NCBI RefSeq assembly: GCF_005844085.1
Contig: NZ_VCDI01000001.1
Span: 1-64,000, forward strand
Source of the DNA: Lichenicoccus roseus
Lineage (GTDB): Bacteria > Pseudomonadota > Alphaproteobacteria > Acetobacterales > Acetobacteraceae
DNA: 64,000 nucleotides
Reading direction: 5' to 3'
Part shown: positions 25,718-34,501 of the stretch, piece by piece
Position numbering within the stretch: the stretch's first letter is position 1
Layout: each line of letters begins with the position of its first letter
Notes under the pieces: model-generated
Told to the model about the DNA's origin: nothing
What the model saw: only the letters and a program-made list of their open reading frames with translations
Database searches by the model: none
Made by a program: the position numbers and the translations under genes

Positions 25718-26830
25718 CTGGAGCAGAGCCCGCTGCCGAACCATCCTGGCGGATACGTCTTCGCCATCGAAAGTTCCTGCGACGAGACCGCTTGCGCGGT
25801 GCTCGACGGCAACGGGCGCGTGCTGGCCGAGGCGGTGCTCAGCCAGGCCGGCCATGCCGAGTTCGGCGGCGTGGTGCCCGAGATCGCCGCCCGCGCCCAC
25901 CTGCTGCACCTGCCGGAGCTGGCGCGACGCGTGCTGGCGGAGGCCGCCATCGCCGAACCCGGCTTCGTGCCGGCCGATCTCGTGGCGGTCGCCGCCAGTA
26001 CCGGTCCCGGACTGATCGGCGGCCTGATCGTCGGCAGCGGGCTGGGCCGCGGGCTGGCGCTGTCACTCGGTGTTCCATTCGTGCCGGTCAACCATATCGA
26101 GGCGCACGCCCTCACCGCGCGCCTGCCCGGGCTGGTGCCGGGGGGCGCCGAATTCCCCTACCTGCTGCTGCTGGTGTCGGGCGGCCACTGCCAATGCATC
26201 GCCGTCGACGGGCTGGGGTCGTACCGCCGGCTCGGCGGCACCATCGACGATGCCGCGGGCGAGGCGTTCGACAAGGTCGCCAAGCTGCTCGGGCTCGGCT
26301 GGCCCGGTGGCCCGGCGCTGGAGCGCCTCGCGCTGGAGGGCGATCCCGCCGCGATACCGTTGCCGCGCCCGCTGCTCGGGCGTGCCGGCTGCGACTTCTC
26401 GTTCAGCGGCCTGAAGACCGCGGTGGCGCAGCGTCTTGCCGGCAGGCCGGCGGACCAGGCGCTTGACCGTCGCGAGGCGGCCGACCTGGCGGCGAGCTTC
26501 CAGGCGGCGGTGGCCGACGTGATGGCCGACCGGGTGCGCCACGCGCTGGGCATGATGCCGGAGGCGACCCTGCTGGTTGCGGCCGGCGGCGTCGCGGCCA
26601 ACGCCACCTTGCGGTCCCGGCTCGCAGCGGTCGCATCGGCGCAAGGAGTACGGTTCGCGGCGCCGCCGCTGCGGCTGTGCACCGACAATGCGGTGATGGT
26701 CGCCTGGACCGCGATCGAGCGACTGCGGGCCGGGGCCGTGGAAGGCGGCGTCTCCGGCGACCTGCTGACACCGGCGCGGCCGCGCTGGCCGTTGCAGGAG
26801 ATGGCGGCGACGCCAGGGTCGCCAGGATGA
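25718..26830 (+). CDS. tsaD: tRNA threonylcarbamoyladenosine transferase subunit TsaD (start codon unclear)
   Basis: About 370 residues. TsaD transfers the threonylcarbamoyl group to adenosine 37 of ANN-decoding tRNAs, with TsaB and TsaE. The essential N-terminal motif (FAIESSCDETACAVL) and the metal site HIEAHAL are present, as are SGGHCQCIAV and FSFSGLKTAV. The first ATG in the frame (25799) lies after the ESSCDE motif, and no ATG, GTG or TTG exists between the preceding in-frame stop (25712-25714) and that motif. I placed the start at CTG 25718 as the least bad choice; a sequence error or frameshift near 25700-25750 is the alternative. It is divergent from hemC and overlaps rlmJ by ATGA. 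Confidence 0.85.
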   Translation: MEQSPLPNHPGGYVFAIESSCDETACAVLDGNGRVLAEAVLSQAGHAEFGGVVPEIAARAHLLHLPELARRVLAEAAIAEPGFVPADLVAVAASTGPGLIGGLIVGSGLGRGLALSLGVPFVPVNHIEAHALTARLPGLVPGGAEFPYLLLLVSGGHCQCIAVDGLGSYRRLGGTIDDAAGEAFDKVAKLLGLGWPGGPALERLALEGDPAAIPLPRPLLGRAGCDFSFSGLKTAVAQRLAGRPADQALDRREAADLAASFQAAVADVMADRVRHALGMMPEATLLVAAGGVAANATLRSRLAAVASAQGVRFAAPPLRLCTDNAVMVAWTAIERLRAGAVEGGVSGDLLTPARPRWPLQEMAATPGSPG

Positions 26831-27690
26831 ACTACCGTCACGCCTACCACGCCGGCAATTTCGCCGACTGCATGAAGCACGCCCTGCTGGTCTGGCTGCT
26901 GCGCGCCCTCGCCCGCAAGCCGGCGGCCTTCGGTGTGCTCGACACCCATGCCGGCGCCGGCGGCTACGATCTGCAGGCAGACGAGGCGACCAGGACCGGC
27001 GAGTGGCAGCAGGGCATCGGCCGGCTGCTCGCGTCTCCCCCCGACGAGGCGCTGGCGGACTATCTCGGCCTGGTGCGGGCGGCGGGCGCGCCGGCGTACT
27101 ATCCGGGCTCGCCGCGGCTGGTGCGCGCGTTGCTGCGGCCGCAGGACCGGCTGGTCTGCTGCGAGATGCACGGCGAGGATCATGCAGGCCTGCGCCGGCT
27201 GTTCGCGCGTGATCCGATGGTGGCGGTGCATGCCCGGGACGGCTGGACGGCGATCGAGGCGCTGCTGCCGCCCCGCACTGCGCGTCGTGGCCTCACCCTG
27301 ATCGACCCGCCGTTCGAGCAGCCCGGCGAGTTCGACCGCATCGTGGCGGCGATCGGCGCGGCGCGGCGCCGGTTCGCCGCCGGGGTGGTGGCAGCGTGGT
27401 ATCCGATCAAGCATCGCGCCCCGGTCCGCGACATGCAGGACCGGCTGCGCGCCGGCGGCGAGCCGGACCTGATCTGCGCCGAGCTACTGCTGCGGCCACC
27501 GCTCGATCCGTCGCGCCTGAATGGCTGCGGGCTGCTGGTGGCGTCGCCGCCCTGGGGCTTCGAGGCGGCGGCGGCGGCGATCCTCGATGCCATCGCCGAC
27601 CGGCTCGGCCGCGACGAGAGTGCCGCGCATGGCAGCGTGACCCGGCTCACCCCGGAGCTGCCGGAAGCCCCGATGAGGACCCGGGGTTGA
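26827..27690 (+). CDS. rlmJ: 23S rRNA (adenine-2030-N6)-methyltransferase
   Basis: 287 residues. RlmJ methylates A2030 of 23S rRNA. The N-terminus NYRHAYHAGNFADCMKHALL is a family hallmark, the AdoMet-binding region contains DTHAGAGGYDL, and the catalytic motif IV is DPPFEQPGEF. The ATG at 26827 shares ATGA with the tsaD stop and AGG lies upstream. Its own stop overlaps the gpsA start in TTGA. The gene is complete and ordinary in length. Confidence 0.95.
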   Translation: MNYRHAYHAGNFADCMKHALLVWLLRALARKPAAFGVLDTHAGAGGYDLQADEATRTGEWQQGIGRLLASPPDEALADYLGLVRAAGAPAYYPGSPRLVRALLRPQDRLVCCEMHGEDHAGLRRLFARDPMVAVHARDGWTAIEALLPPRTARRGLTLIDPPFEQPGEFDRIVAAIGAARRRFAAGVVAAWYPIKHRAPVRDMQDRLRAGGEPDLICAELLLRPPLDPSRLNGCGLLVASPPWGFEAAAAAILDAIADRLGRDESAAHGSVTRLTPELPEAPMRTRG

Positions 27691-28646
27691 GCGAGGCGAT
27701 CGCGGTGGTCGGCGCCGGCGCCTGGGGCATCGGCCTCGCCATCCAGGCTGCCCGCACCGGCCATCCGGTGACCCTGTGGGGCCGCTCGCCGCAGCGACGC
27801 GGCGCGGATGGTGCCCTGCCGCGGCTGCCCGGCATCGCCGTGCCGGACAGCGTGGCGCTCTCCGACCGGCTGCCGGCCTCGGCGCGGCTCGTGCTCCTCG
27901 CGGTGCCGGTGCAGAACCTGCGCGCGGTCGCCACCGGCATCGGCTCGCGGGCGCCGATGATCGCCTGCTGCAAGGGGATCGAGCGCGGCACCCACCGGAT
28001 GCCGCTGGAGATCCTGGCCGAGCTGCATCCCGGCGTGCCGCTCGGCGTGCTGTCCGGCCCGAACTTCGCGCACGAGGTGGCGTCCGGCCTGCCGGCGGCG
28101 GCCGTGCTGGCCTGCGCGGACGCGTTGCTTGGCGCCCACCTGGCCCGGATGGTGGCGAGCGAGAATTTCCGCGTGTATCCCAGCGACGACGTGGTCGGCG
28201 TGCAGCTCGGCGGCGCCGCCAAGAACGTGATCGCAATCGCCGCGGGGGCCGCGTCCGGCAACGGTCTCGGCGAGAATGCGCGGGCGGCGATCATCACCCG
28301 CGGCATCGCCGAGATCTCCCGCCTGATCGTGGCGCTCGGGGGGCGCGCCGCGACCGCCGCCGGCCTGTCCGGCCTGGGCGACCTGGTGCTGACCTGCACC
28401 GGCGCCACCTCTCGCAACTACAGCCTCGGCGTGGCGCTCGGGCGGGGCGAGAGCCTGACCTCGATCCTGTCGTCGCGCAGCACGGTGGCGGAGGGGGTCG
28501 AGACGGCGCCGGCGCTGGCGTCGCGCGCGGCGCTGCTTGGCGTCGGGGTGCCGGTGATCGAGGTGGTGGCGTTGCTGCTGGCCGGCAGCCTGACGCTGGA
28601 CGAGGCGCGCGCGCTGCTACTCGCGCGCCCGATCGGACCGGAGTGA
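27687..28646 (+). CDS. gpsA: Glycerol-3-phosphate dehydrogenase [NAD(P)+]
   Basis: 319 residues. GpsA makes sn-glycerol 3-phosphate for phospholipids. The nucleotide fold starts almost at once (IAVVGAGAWGIGLAIQAA); further motifs are CCKGIERGTHRMPLEI, LSGPNFAHEVASGLPAA, GAAKNVIAIAAGAASG with the catalytic Lys, GLSGLGDLVLTCTGATSRN and EGVETAPAL. Translation begins at TTG 27687, overlapping the rlmJ stop (TTGA); no other start would keep the first beta strand. tsaD-gpsA linkage is common in Rhodospirillales. Confidence 0.95.
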   Translation: MSEAIAVVGAGAWGIGLAIQAARTGHPVTLWGRSPQRRGADGALPRLPGIAVPDSVALSDRLPASARLVLLAVPVQNLRAVATGIGSRAPMIACCKGIERGTHRMPLEILAELHPGVPLGVLSGPNFAHEVASGLPAAAVLACADALLGAHLARMVASENFRVYPSDDVVGVQLGGAAKNVIAIAAGAASGNGLGENARAAIITRGIAEISRLIVALGGRAATAAGLSGLGDLVLTCTGATSRNYSLGVALGRGESLTSILSSRSTVAEGVETAPALASRAALLGVGVPVIEVVALLLAGSLTLDEARALLLARPIGPE

Positions 28647-28651
28647 ATCGC

Positions 28652-29545
28652 ATGAATTGCAAGATGCGCGGCGTGTGGGCCGCCCTCGCCGTGCTGCCCG
28701 GCATCGCGGCGGCCGCTCCGGCGCCGACCCCGGTCGAGATCGTCGCCGCCGCGCCGGCCGGCGCCTGGAGCACGATCCCCGCCGGCCAGCTGATGCTGGT
28801 CGATCTCGGTGGCGCATCGCATCGCCGGGTGACGATCCAGCTGGCACCCGACTTCGCGCCGGTTCATGTCGCCAACATCCGCCGCCTGATCGCCGCACGC
28901 GCCTTCGAACACACCGGCGTCGCGCGGGTGCAGGACGACTACGTCGTGCAGTGGGGCGATGCGACCCGGCCGCCGCCGGCGGGGCTGGTGGCGCATCCGC
29001 CCGCCGAGTACGAGCGCACGCTGCGGGGCCTGGCGGTGACGCCGCTTCCGATGCCCGACGCCTACGCGCCCGCGGTCGGCTTCGCGCTGGGCTGGCCGGT
29101 CGGCATCGATCGCGCCGCCGGCTCCGCCTGGCTGGCGCATTGCTATGGCATGGTCGGCGTCGGCCGCGACATGCCGCCGGATACCGGCTCGGGCGCCGAG
29201 CTGTATGCTGTGATCGGTCAGGCGCCGCGTCAGCTCGACCGCAACATCGCGCTGGTCGGGCGCATCATCGACGGCATCGACGCGCTGGATACGCTGCCGC
29301 GCGGCAGCGCGGCGCTCGGCTTCTATGCGCAGGCCAGCGAGCGCACGCCGATCCTGCGCGTCCGCCTCGCGAGCGAACTGCCGCCGGGCGAGCGTCCGCA
29401 GTGGCAGGTGATGCGGACAGGCACGCCAGCTTTTTCTGCCTATGTTCAGGCCCGTGCCAATCGGCGCGACCCCTTCTATGTCCGGCCAGCGGGCGGCGTT
29501 GACCTCTGCAACGTTCCGCTGCCGGTGCGCAGGATGAATTTCTAG
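28652..29545 (+). CDS. Exported cyclophilin-like peptidyl-prolyl isomerase
   Basis: 297 residues. A signal peptide (GVWAALAVLPGIAAAAP) directs it to the periplasm. The core follows the cyclophilin pattern: VTIQLAPDFAPVHVANIRRL, a FEHTGVARVQDDYVVQWGD stretch, AHCYGMVGVGRD and LYAVIGQAPRQLDRNIALVG. The usual Arg of the active site (F-H-R) is replaced by THTGVAR-like residues, so activity is uncertain. GGAG lies eight bases before the ATG at 28652; a GTG at 28643 that overlaps the gpsA stop is the alternative. It is the last gene of the tsaD operon. Confidence 0.8.
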   Translation: MNCKMRGVWAALAVLPGIAAAAPAPTPVEIVAAAPAGAWSTIPAGQLMLVDLGGASHRRVTIQLAPDFAPVHVANIRRLIAARAFEHTGVARVQDDYVVQWGDATRPPPAGLVAHPPAEYERTLRGLAVTPLPMPDAYAPAVGFALGWPVGIDRAAGSAWLAHCYGMVGVGRDMPPDTGSGAELYAVIGQAPRQLDRNIALVGRIIDGIDALDTLPRGSAALGFYAQASERTPILRVRLASELPPGERPQWQVMRTGTPAFSAYVQARANRRDPFYVRPAGGVDLCNVPLPVRRMNF

Positions 29546-29630
29546 AGCTTTATCCGTTCGAGTGGTAGATCGATCGGATGATGCTCTGATCGATGACGGC
29601 AGCTCGGATTATCCCGATCCAGCGCCCTCG

Positions 29631-29650
29631 GCCGGATCATCGGATCCGGC
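29631..29650. terminator. Hairpin at the LysR gene end
   Basis: GCCGGATC (29631-29638) pairs perfectly with GATCCGGC (29643-29650) around a four-base loop, across the stop codon of the LysR gene and between it and the convergent cyclophilin-like gene. There is no T run, so this is a weak terminator call. Confidence 0.4.
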
Positions 29651-30560
29651 GCAGCAGGCTCTCGAGCCGCCGGCGCAGCAGCGGCGTCGCGTGGTCGATG
29701 AAGGCACGCACGACGCCGTCCTGCCTGATGCCTCCATCGAAAAGAAGATGTACCGGAAGCGGATCGATTTCATGTCCGGGCAGAAGACGGACCAGGCGCC
29801 CCGAGGTGACATCATCGGCAACCTGGTATGCCATGTAGCGTCCGATCCCGCGCCCCGAACGCGCGACATCGCGTGACGTCACCAGGCTGTTCAGCCAGAG
29901 ACGTGACGGAACGGCAATCGAGCGGACGCGGGCGCGCCCGGCGGTCTCGAAGCGGAACGGCCACGTATCGCGGTCGCCAGCCACGTCGCGGCCGATGCAG
30001 GCATGGTGTCGCAGGTCGGCGGGAACCTGCGGGGTGCCGTGGCGCCGCAGGTAGTCGGGAGACGCGCACAACATCTGTCGCATCGTGCCCAGCTTCACCG
30101 CGCTCAGCCCGGAATCCGGAAGCACCGCGATGCGGATCGCAACATCGGTGCCATCGTCGACGAGATTGGTGATCTCGTTGTGCAGGACCATCCTGATCGA
30201 GGCGCCCGGATGCGCGTCGAGGAAACTCTCGATTACCGGCAGCACCTCCAACCGGCCGAACATCTCGGACGCGGCAACTCGCACGGTTCCACGTAGCTGC
30301 TTCTGCGGCGCCTGATCGCGGCCGAGGCTGTCCAGGTCGGACAGGATGTGGCGGAACACGGCCAGGTGCCGCTCCCCCGCATCGGTCAGCTTCATCCCTC
30401 TCGCCGACCGGTGCAGCAGCCGCTCGCCGGCGATCGTCTCCAGCCCGGAAATCGCCCGCGAGACCGAGGCCGGAGAATGCGACAGCCGGTGACCGCCCTT
30501 GGCCAGCGACCCTTCCTCCACCACGGCGACGAACAGCCGCATCGCGTCGATTCGGTCCAT
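29637..30560 (-). CDS. LysR-family transcriptional regulator
   Basis: 307 residues. The N-terminal winged helix-turn-helix (MRLFVAVVEEGSLAKGGHRL, then SPASVSRAISGLE) and a type-2 periplasmic-binding-like effector domain (GTVRVAASEMFGRLEVLPVI) are complete. It most resembles the subgroup that governs single oxidoreductase or hydrolase genes. The ATG at 30560 has GGGGAAG upstream and matches the family start; the ORF could begin at 30581. It diverges from the alpha/beta-hydrolase gene, which is the likely target; a perfect palindrome (30595-30610) lies in the shared 96-nt region. Confidence 0.93.
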   Translation of the reverse strand: MDRIDAMRLFVAVVEEGSLAKGGHRLSHSPASVSRAISGLETIAGERLLHRSARGMKLTDAGERHLAVFRHILSDLDSLGRDQAPQKQLRGTVRVAASEMFGRLEVLPVIESFLDAHPGASIRMVLHNEITNLVDDGTDVAIRIAVLPDSGLSAVKLGTMRQMLCASPDYLRRHGTPQVPADLRHHACIGRDVAGDRDTWPFRFETAGRARVRSIAVPSRLWLNSLVTSRDVARSGRGIGRYMAYQVADDVTSGRLVRLLPGHEIDPLPVHLLFDGGIRQDGVVRAFIDHATPLLRRRLESLLRRIR

Positions 30561-30594
30561 GCTTCCCCGTCCTGCAATCACAGCTGCCAGGATA

Positions 30595-30610
30595 GCCGGC
30601 TACTGCCGGC
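30595..30610. promoter_or_regulatory. Palindrome in the LysR/hydrolase divergent region
   Basis: GCCGGC-TACT-GCCGGC is a 16-bp perfect inverted repeat 35 nt from the LysR start and 46 nt before the hydrolase start. It is a candidate regulator site by position; it does not have the T-N11-A form typical of LysR boxes, so the assignment is weak. Confidence 0.3.
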
Positions 30611-30656
30611 AGATGGGTGTCACATATTGACTGTCAGGATGCTCCTGGAGATTGCC

Positions 30657-31508
30657 ATGAAAAATACCTTCCATACGACGCAGGTCGGCGACGTCGAGAT
30701 CTTCCACCGCGAGGCTGGCCCCAGTGATGCGCCGGTGATCCTGCTGCTGCACGGCTTCCCGACCGCCGGGCACATGTTCCGCGAGTTGATGCCGAAGCTT
30801 TCGGACCGCTACCGCGTCATCGCCCCCGACCTGCCCGGGTTCGGCAACACCAGGGCGCCCGCGCGTGGCAGCTTCGACTACAGCTTCGAGCAGCTCGCGG
30901 CGGTCATCGAAAAGTTCGTCGATGCGATCGGCCTTGCGCGATATGCGCTCTACATCTTCGACTATGGCGCCCCAATCGGACTGCGGCTGGCGATGCGTCA
31001 TCCCGAGCGGGTGACCGCGATCGTGACGCAGAACGGCAACGCCTATGCCGAGGGGCTCAGCGATGCGTGGGGCCCGTGGCAGGCGTATTGGCGCACACCC
31101 TCGCCGGCCACCCGCCAGGCTTGTCGCGCGTCACTGGACGATGCCGCGATCCGCATGCAGTACTTGCAAGGCGCGCCGCCAGGCCTGGTCGCGCCAGACG
31201 GCTACCTGCTCGACAGCTTCTACATGCACCGGCCGGAAGCCTACGAGATCCAGCTGGACCTCGTGCTCAGCTATCGGACCAACGTCGCGCTCTATCCGGA
31301 TTTCCAGCGCTATTTCCGTGAGCACCGGCCGCCCCTGCTGGCGGTGTGGGGCAGGCACGATCCATTCTTCCTGCCGGCCGGAGCTGAAGCCTACCGCCGT
31401 GACCTGCCGGACGCGGAGGTGCATCTCCTAGAGACCGGTCATTTCGCGCTCGAGACGCACCATGCGGAGATCGCGGCGCTGATGCGCACGTTCCTGGCCC
31501 GGGTCTGA
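30657..31508 (+). CDS. Alpha/beta hydrolase (haloalkane-dehalogenase/epoxide-hydrolase-like)
   Basis: 283 residues. The oxyanion loop HGFPTAG, the nucleophile elbow YIFDYGAPIG with Asp102, the acid in WGRHDPFF and the catalytic His in LLETGHFALE give a complete triad with Asp as nucleophile, as in epoxide hydrolases and haloalkane dehalogenases. The residue after the nucleophile is Tyr, where haloalkane dehalogenases mostly have Trp, so an epoxide or ester substrate is as likely. GGAG lies six bases upstream of the ATG at 30657. It is divergent from the LysR gene, which is probably its regulator. Confidence 0.9.
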   Translation: MKNTFHTTQVGDVEIFHREAGPSDAPVILLLHGFPTAGHMFRELMPKLSDRYRVIAPDLPGFGNTRAPARGSFDYSFEQLAAVIEKFVDAIGLARYALYIFDYGAPIGLRLAMRHPERVTAIVTQNGNAYAEGLSDAWGPWQAYWRTPSPATRQACRASLDDAAIRMQYLQGAPPGLVAPDGYLLDSFYMHRPEAYEIQLDLVLSYRTNVALYPDFQRYFREHRPPLLAVWGRHDPFFLPAGAEAYRRDLPDAEVHLLETGHFALETHHAEIAALMRTFLARV

Positions 31509-31510
31509 CG

Positions 31511-33142
31511 TCAGGGCCGCCGAGCCAGGAACGAGGTCATGCCGCATTGCGCGACCGGACCGAACACCCTGGCGTCCGACCGCTGGTAGGTCGTGCTGTG
31601 CAGCAGCGCCTCGCGCACCGCGCCCAGCCCGGCATCCGGGTCCGCGATGCCGTTGCGGTAGTCGGACTTCTCCGGCGTATCGAGCACCATCACCAGATCG
31701 GCACCGGCACGGGCGGGATCGGCCCGGTCCGGGCGCGACAGGTCGATCGATGCCACGTCGGCGAGGATGCCCTGGCGCAGGAAGGCAGCCTGGATCTGGA
31801 CATGGTTGATCGCCGCGGTGATGCCGTAGAACCGCACCTGCGGCCGCGCCACGTGCGCAGCCACGGCGCGGATCGGCCCGGTGAAGTCGCAGGTCGGGTT
31901 GTTGCGCCACGAGTTGGTCAGCAGCGTGGTGCCGTAGAGCGTGTCGGAGCCGTCCACCGCATAGGGACCGGTGGCGATGAAAACGAGCATGATCGCCGCC
32001 TGCACCGAGGCCACGCCGGCCATCGCGAGGCCCAGAAACGGCCCGCTCCCGGCGGCCAGCAACAGCGCCAGCACGGGCAGTGCGCCCAGCATGTAGCGGG
32101 CATTCTGGTTATGGCCGAAGATGTGCGGCAGCACGGTCAGCACCAGCATTGCGCCGCACGCGATGGCGATGAACCGGCGGGGCGATGGGCGGTGCGCATC
32201 GGCGGTCGATCTTGTTGGCAGCAGGTTGCGAACTACCAGAACAAGCGCCACCGGCAGCAGGATCAGGGCGGGCAGGCCGACAGCGCTGAGCGCAAGTTCC
32301 TCCAGGTAGTTGCGGACATAGTCGAACCCCTACCCCTGCATCTCGTCGAGCGGCCAGAGCACCGCGAAGCGGCCGTAGGCGGCATAGCGCAGCCCGTTAT
32401 AGGCATAGAAAGGCCAGGCCAGCAGCGACGAGACCAGCAGCGTGACGAGGCAGCCGTGCCAGCTGCGGCGTTTCCATGACGCGACTGCCAGCATCAGCAG
32501 GAACACCGCCGCCAGCGGGGCGAAGCTGAACTTCGCGAGCATGCCGAAGCCGAGCGCCACTCCCATCGTCACCGACAGGACGCGTGGCGGGTGGGGCCCG
32601 GCATCGCGCACCAGGCACCACAGGGCCAGGGCCAGCGCCGGGATCAACGCGGTCTCCGACATGAACTCCTCGCTGCCGCGCACCCAGATCGGTGCGACCG
32701 CGACCATGGCGGCAGCACCGGCCGCGGCGGCGATGCCGGACATCCGGCGGCCGGCATCGAACACGAGCAGGATCGAGACCACGAAGAGGAGCAGCGAAAG
32801 CAGTCGGAAGGCGGCGTTGCTGTCATGGTGCAGCGAGACCAGCGGCAGGCCAAGGAAGCGCGTGCCCGGCGGCATCCAGCGATAGTCGTTGAACAGGGAG
32901 TCAGGCAGCGCGCCGGCACCGTCTAGGCGCCTGGTCAGGCCGTCCTTGAGCGAAATGTCGATATACTGGACTTGGTCCCAGCCGGAAACGCCGGGATGCA
33001 GCAGGATCCAGCGTAGCGCCACTGCACTGATCGTCGCCACGACGAACGCGAACGACAGGAACGCTAGGCCATCGGTGACAGCCAGACCGAGTTGTGCGAG
33101 CGGCCCCGCGGGGCGCTTCTTTGTTGTCGTCAAGCCCGCCAT
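31511..33142 (-). pseudogene. GT-C membrane glycosyltransferase interrupted by an in-frame amber codon
   Basis: One frame runs leftward from ATG 33142 to 31511 (543 codons) broken only by TAG at 32330-32332. The first 270 residues have an N-terminal helix (AFLSFAFVVATISAVALRW), the GWDQVQYIDISLKDGL loop of GT-C enzymes and about seven helices; the 272 residues after the stop (GFDYVRNYLEELALSA onward) carry four or five more helices and a periplasmic tail. The halves together make a normal-sized protein, and both keep coding character, so the break is recent, a sequencing error, or a programmed/readthrough stop. A single C-to-T change from CAG would restore it. The downstream part would also be open from 32251, but without a first helix set. 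Confidence 0.75.
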
Positions 33143-33250
33143 CCATCCGCTGCGGAATATCTGCAGCGGGGATGGCAGACGGGCTAGCCTATCGCAACCG
33201 AGGCGTGACCCTGCTGCCCGGCTGCCGGCCGGCCCGACGCGGGCAACCGC

Positions 33251-34465
33251 TCAGCGCTTCGTTCCGGTTGCGATATCCAGCCAGACCGCGAGCAGCAGGA
33301 TCACGCCCTTCACGATCATCTGCCAGAAGGTGTCGACGCTGAGCATCGACATGCCGTTGTCCAGGCTCGCCATGATCAGCGCGCCGATCAGCGCCCCGAA
33401 CACGGTGCCGGAGCCGCCGCGCAGCGAGGTGCCGCCGATCACGCACGACGCGATGGCGTCGAGTTCCTGCAGGCTGCCGGCCGAAGGCGAGCCGGCGGCG
33501 AGGCGCGCGGTGGTGGTGATGCCGGCGAACGCCGCCATCAGGCCCATCAGGGCGAACACCAGCAGCTTGACCCGCTGCACGTTCACGCCCGAAAGCCGGG
33601 TCGCCTCCAGGTTGCCGCCGATGGCGTAGATGCGCCGGCCGAACACCGTGCGGCGCGCCATCAGGGTGAACACGCCGAGCAGCACCAGCAGCACCAGCAC
33701 CGGGGTCGGCATGCCGCGATAGGAGTTCACCGCATAGACGAAACCGCCGATCGCCGCAGCCGCGACGAACAGCTTCAGTCCGTCGAGCCAAAGCGCCGGC
33801 ACCTCCAGCTGGTGATGCTGGCGACGGTTGCGCCCCTGTGCCGAGACGAACACCAGCAACCCCAGCACCGCGGCCGCCATCACGTAGGTCACGAGGTCCG
33901 GCAGGTAGCTTTGCCCGATGGCGATCAGCGGCGCACTGGTCGGAGAGATGGTGACGCCGCCGGTGATGCCGAGCAGGATACCGCGGAACACCAGCATTCC
34001 AGCCAGCGTCACGATGAAGGACGGCACCCGCAGGTAGGCGACCCAGTAGCCGTTGAACATGCCCGCCGCGATGCCGAGGATCATCACCACGAGCAGCGTG
34101 ACCGGCAACGGCATGTGGTAGGTGACGTCGAGGATTGCGGCGACGCCACCGAGCAGGCCGAGCAGCGATCCGATCGAGAGGTCGATCTCGCCCGAGACGA
34201 TGACGAACACCATGCCGGCTGCCAGCATGCCGGTGATCGACATCTGGCGCAGCAGGTTCGAGAAGTTGCGCGCGGTGAGGAAGTCGCCGTCGGTGAGCTG
34301 CCAGAACAGCGCCCAGATGACCGCGATCGCCAGCAGCAGGGCCAGGATCTTGTAGCGCGAGAAGGCGCCTTTCACGTGGTCGAGCTTCACGCCGAAGCCG
34401 GGGTTCCTGGCGGCTCCCGAGGGCGCGGTGGCGGTCGCGGTGCTGGCGAGGGCAGGCTTGTTCAT
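33251..34465 (-). CDS. xylH: D-xylose ABC transporter, permease
   Basis: 404 residues with ten or so membrane helices, a CUT2-family permease. Typical segments are [60 protein letters not shown] and the repeat-like [20 protein letters not shown]. The insert between helices 6 and 7 ([14 protein letters not shown]) is characteristic of XylH, which is longer than RbsC. It is the third gene of the leftward xylFGH operon, 36 nt after xylG. Confidence 0.94.
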   Translation of the reverse strand: MNKPALASTATATAPSGAARNPGFGVKLDHVKGAFSRYKILALLLAIAVIWALFWQLTDGDFLTARNFSNLLRQMSITGMLAAGMVFVIVSGEIDLSIGSLLGLLGGVAAILDVTYHMPLPVTLLVVMILGIAAGMFNGYWVAYLRVPSFIVTLAGMLVFRGILLGITGGVTISPTSAPLIAIGQSYLPDLVTYVMAAAVLGLLVFVSAQGRNRRQHHQLEVPALWLDGLKLFVAAAAIGGFVYAVNSYRGMPTPVLVLLVLLGVFTLMARRTVFGRRIYAIGGNLEATRLSGVNVQRVKLLVFALMGLMAAFAGITTTARLAAGSPSAGSLQELDAIASCVIGGTSLRGGSGTVFGALIGALIMASLDNGMSMLSVDTFWQMIVKGVILLLAVWLDIATGTKR

Positions 34466-34501
34466 GGTGGTAACTCGGTCCCTCAGATCAGGCAGTCAAA
34501 A

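Noticed and set aside
32330-32332. TAG as a pyrrolysine or other recoded codon
   Set aside because: No signs of pyl genes or recoding elements in the window; a point mutation or sequence error is simpler.
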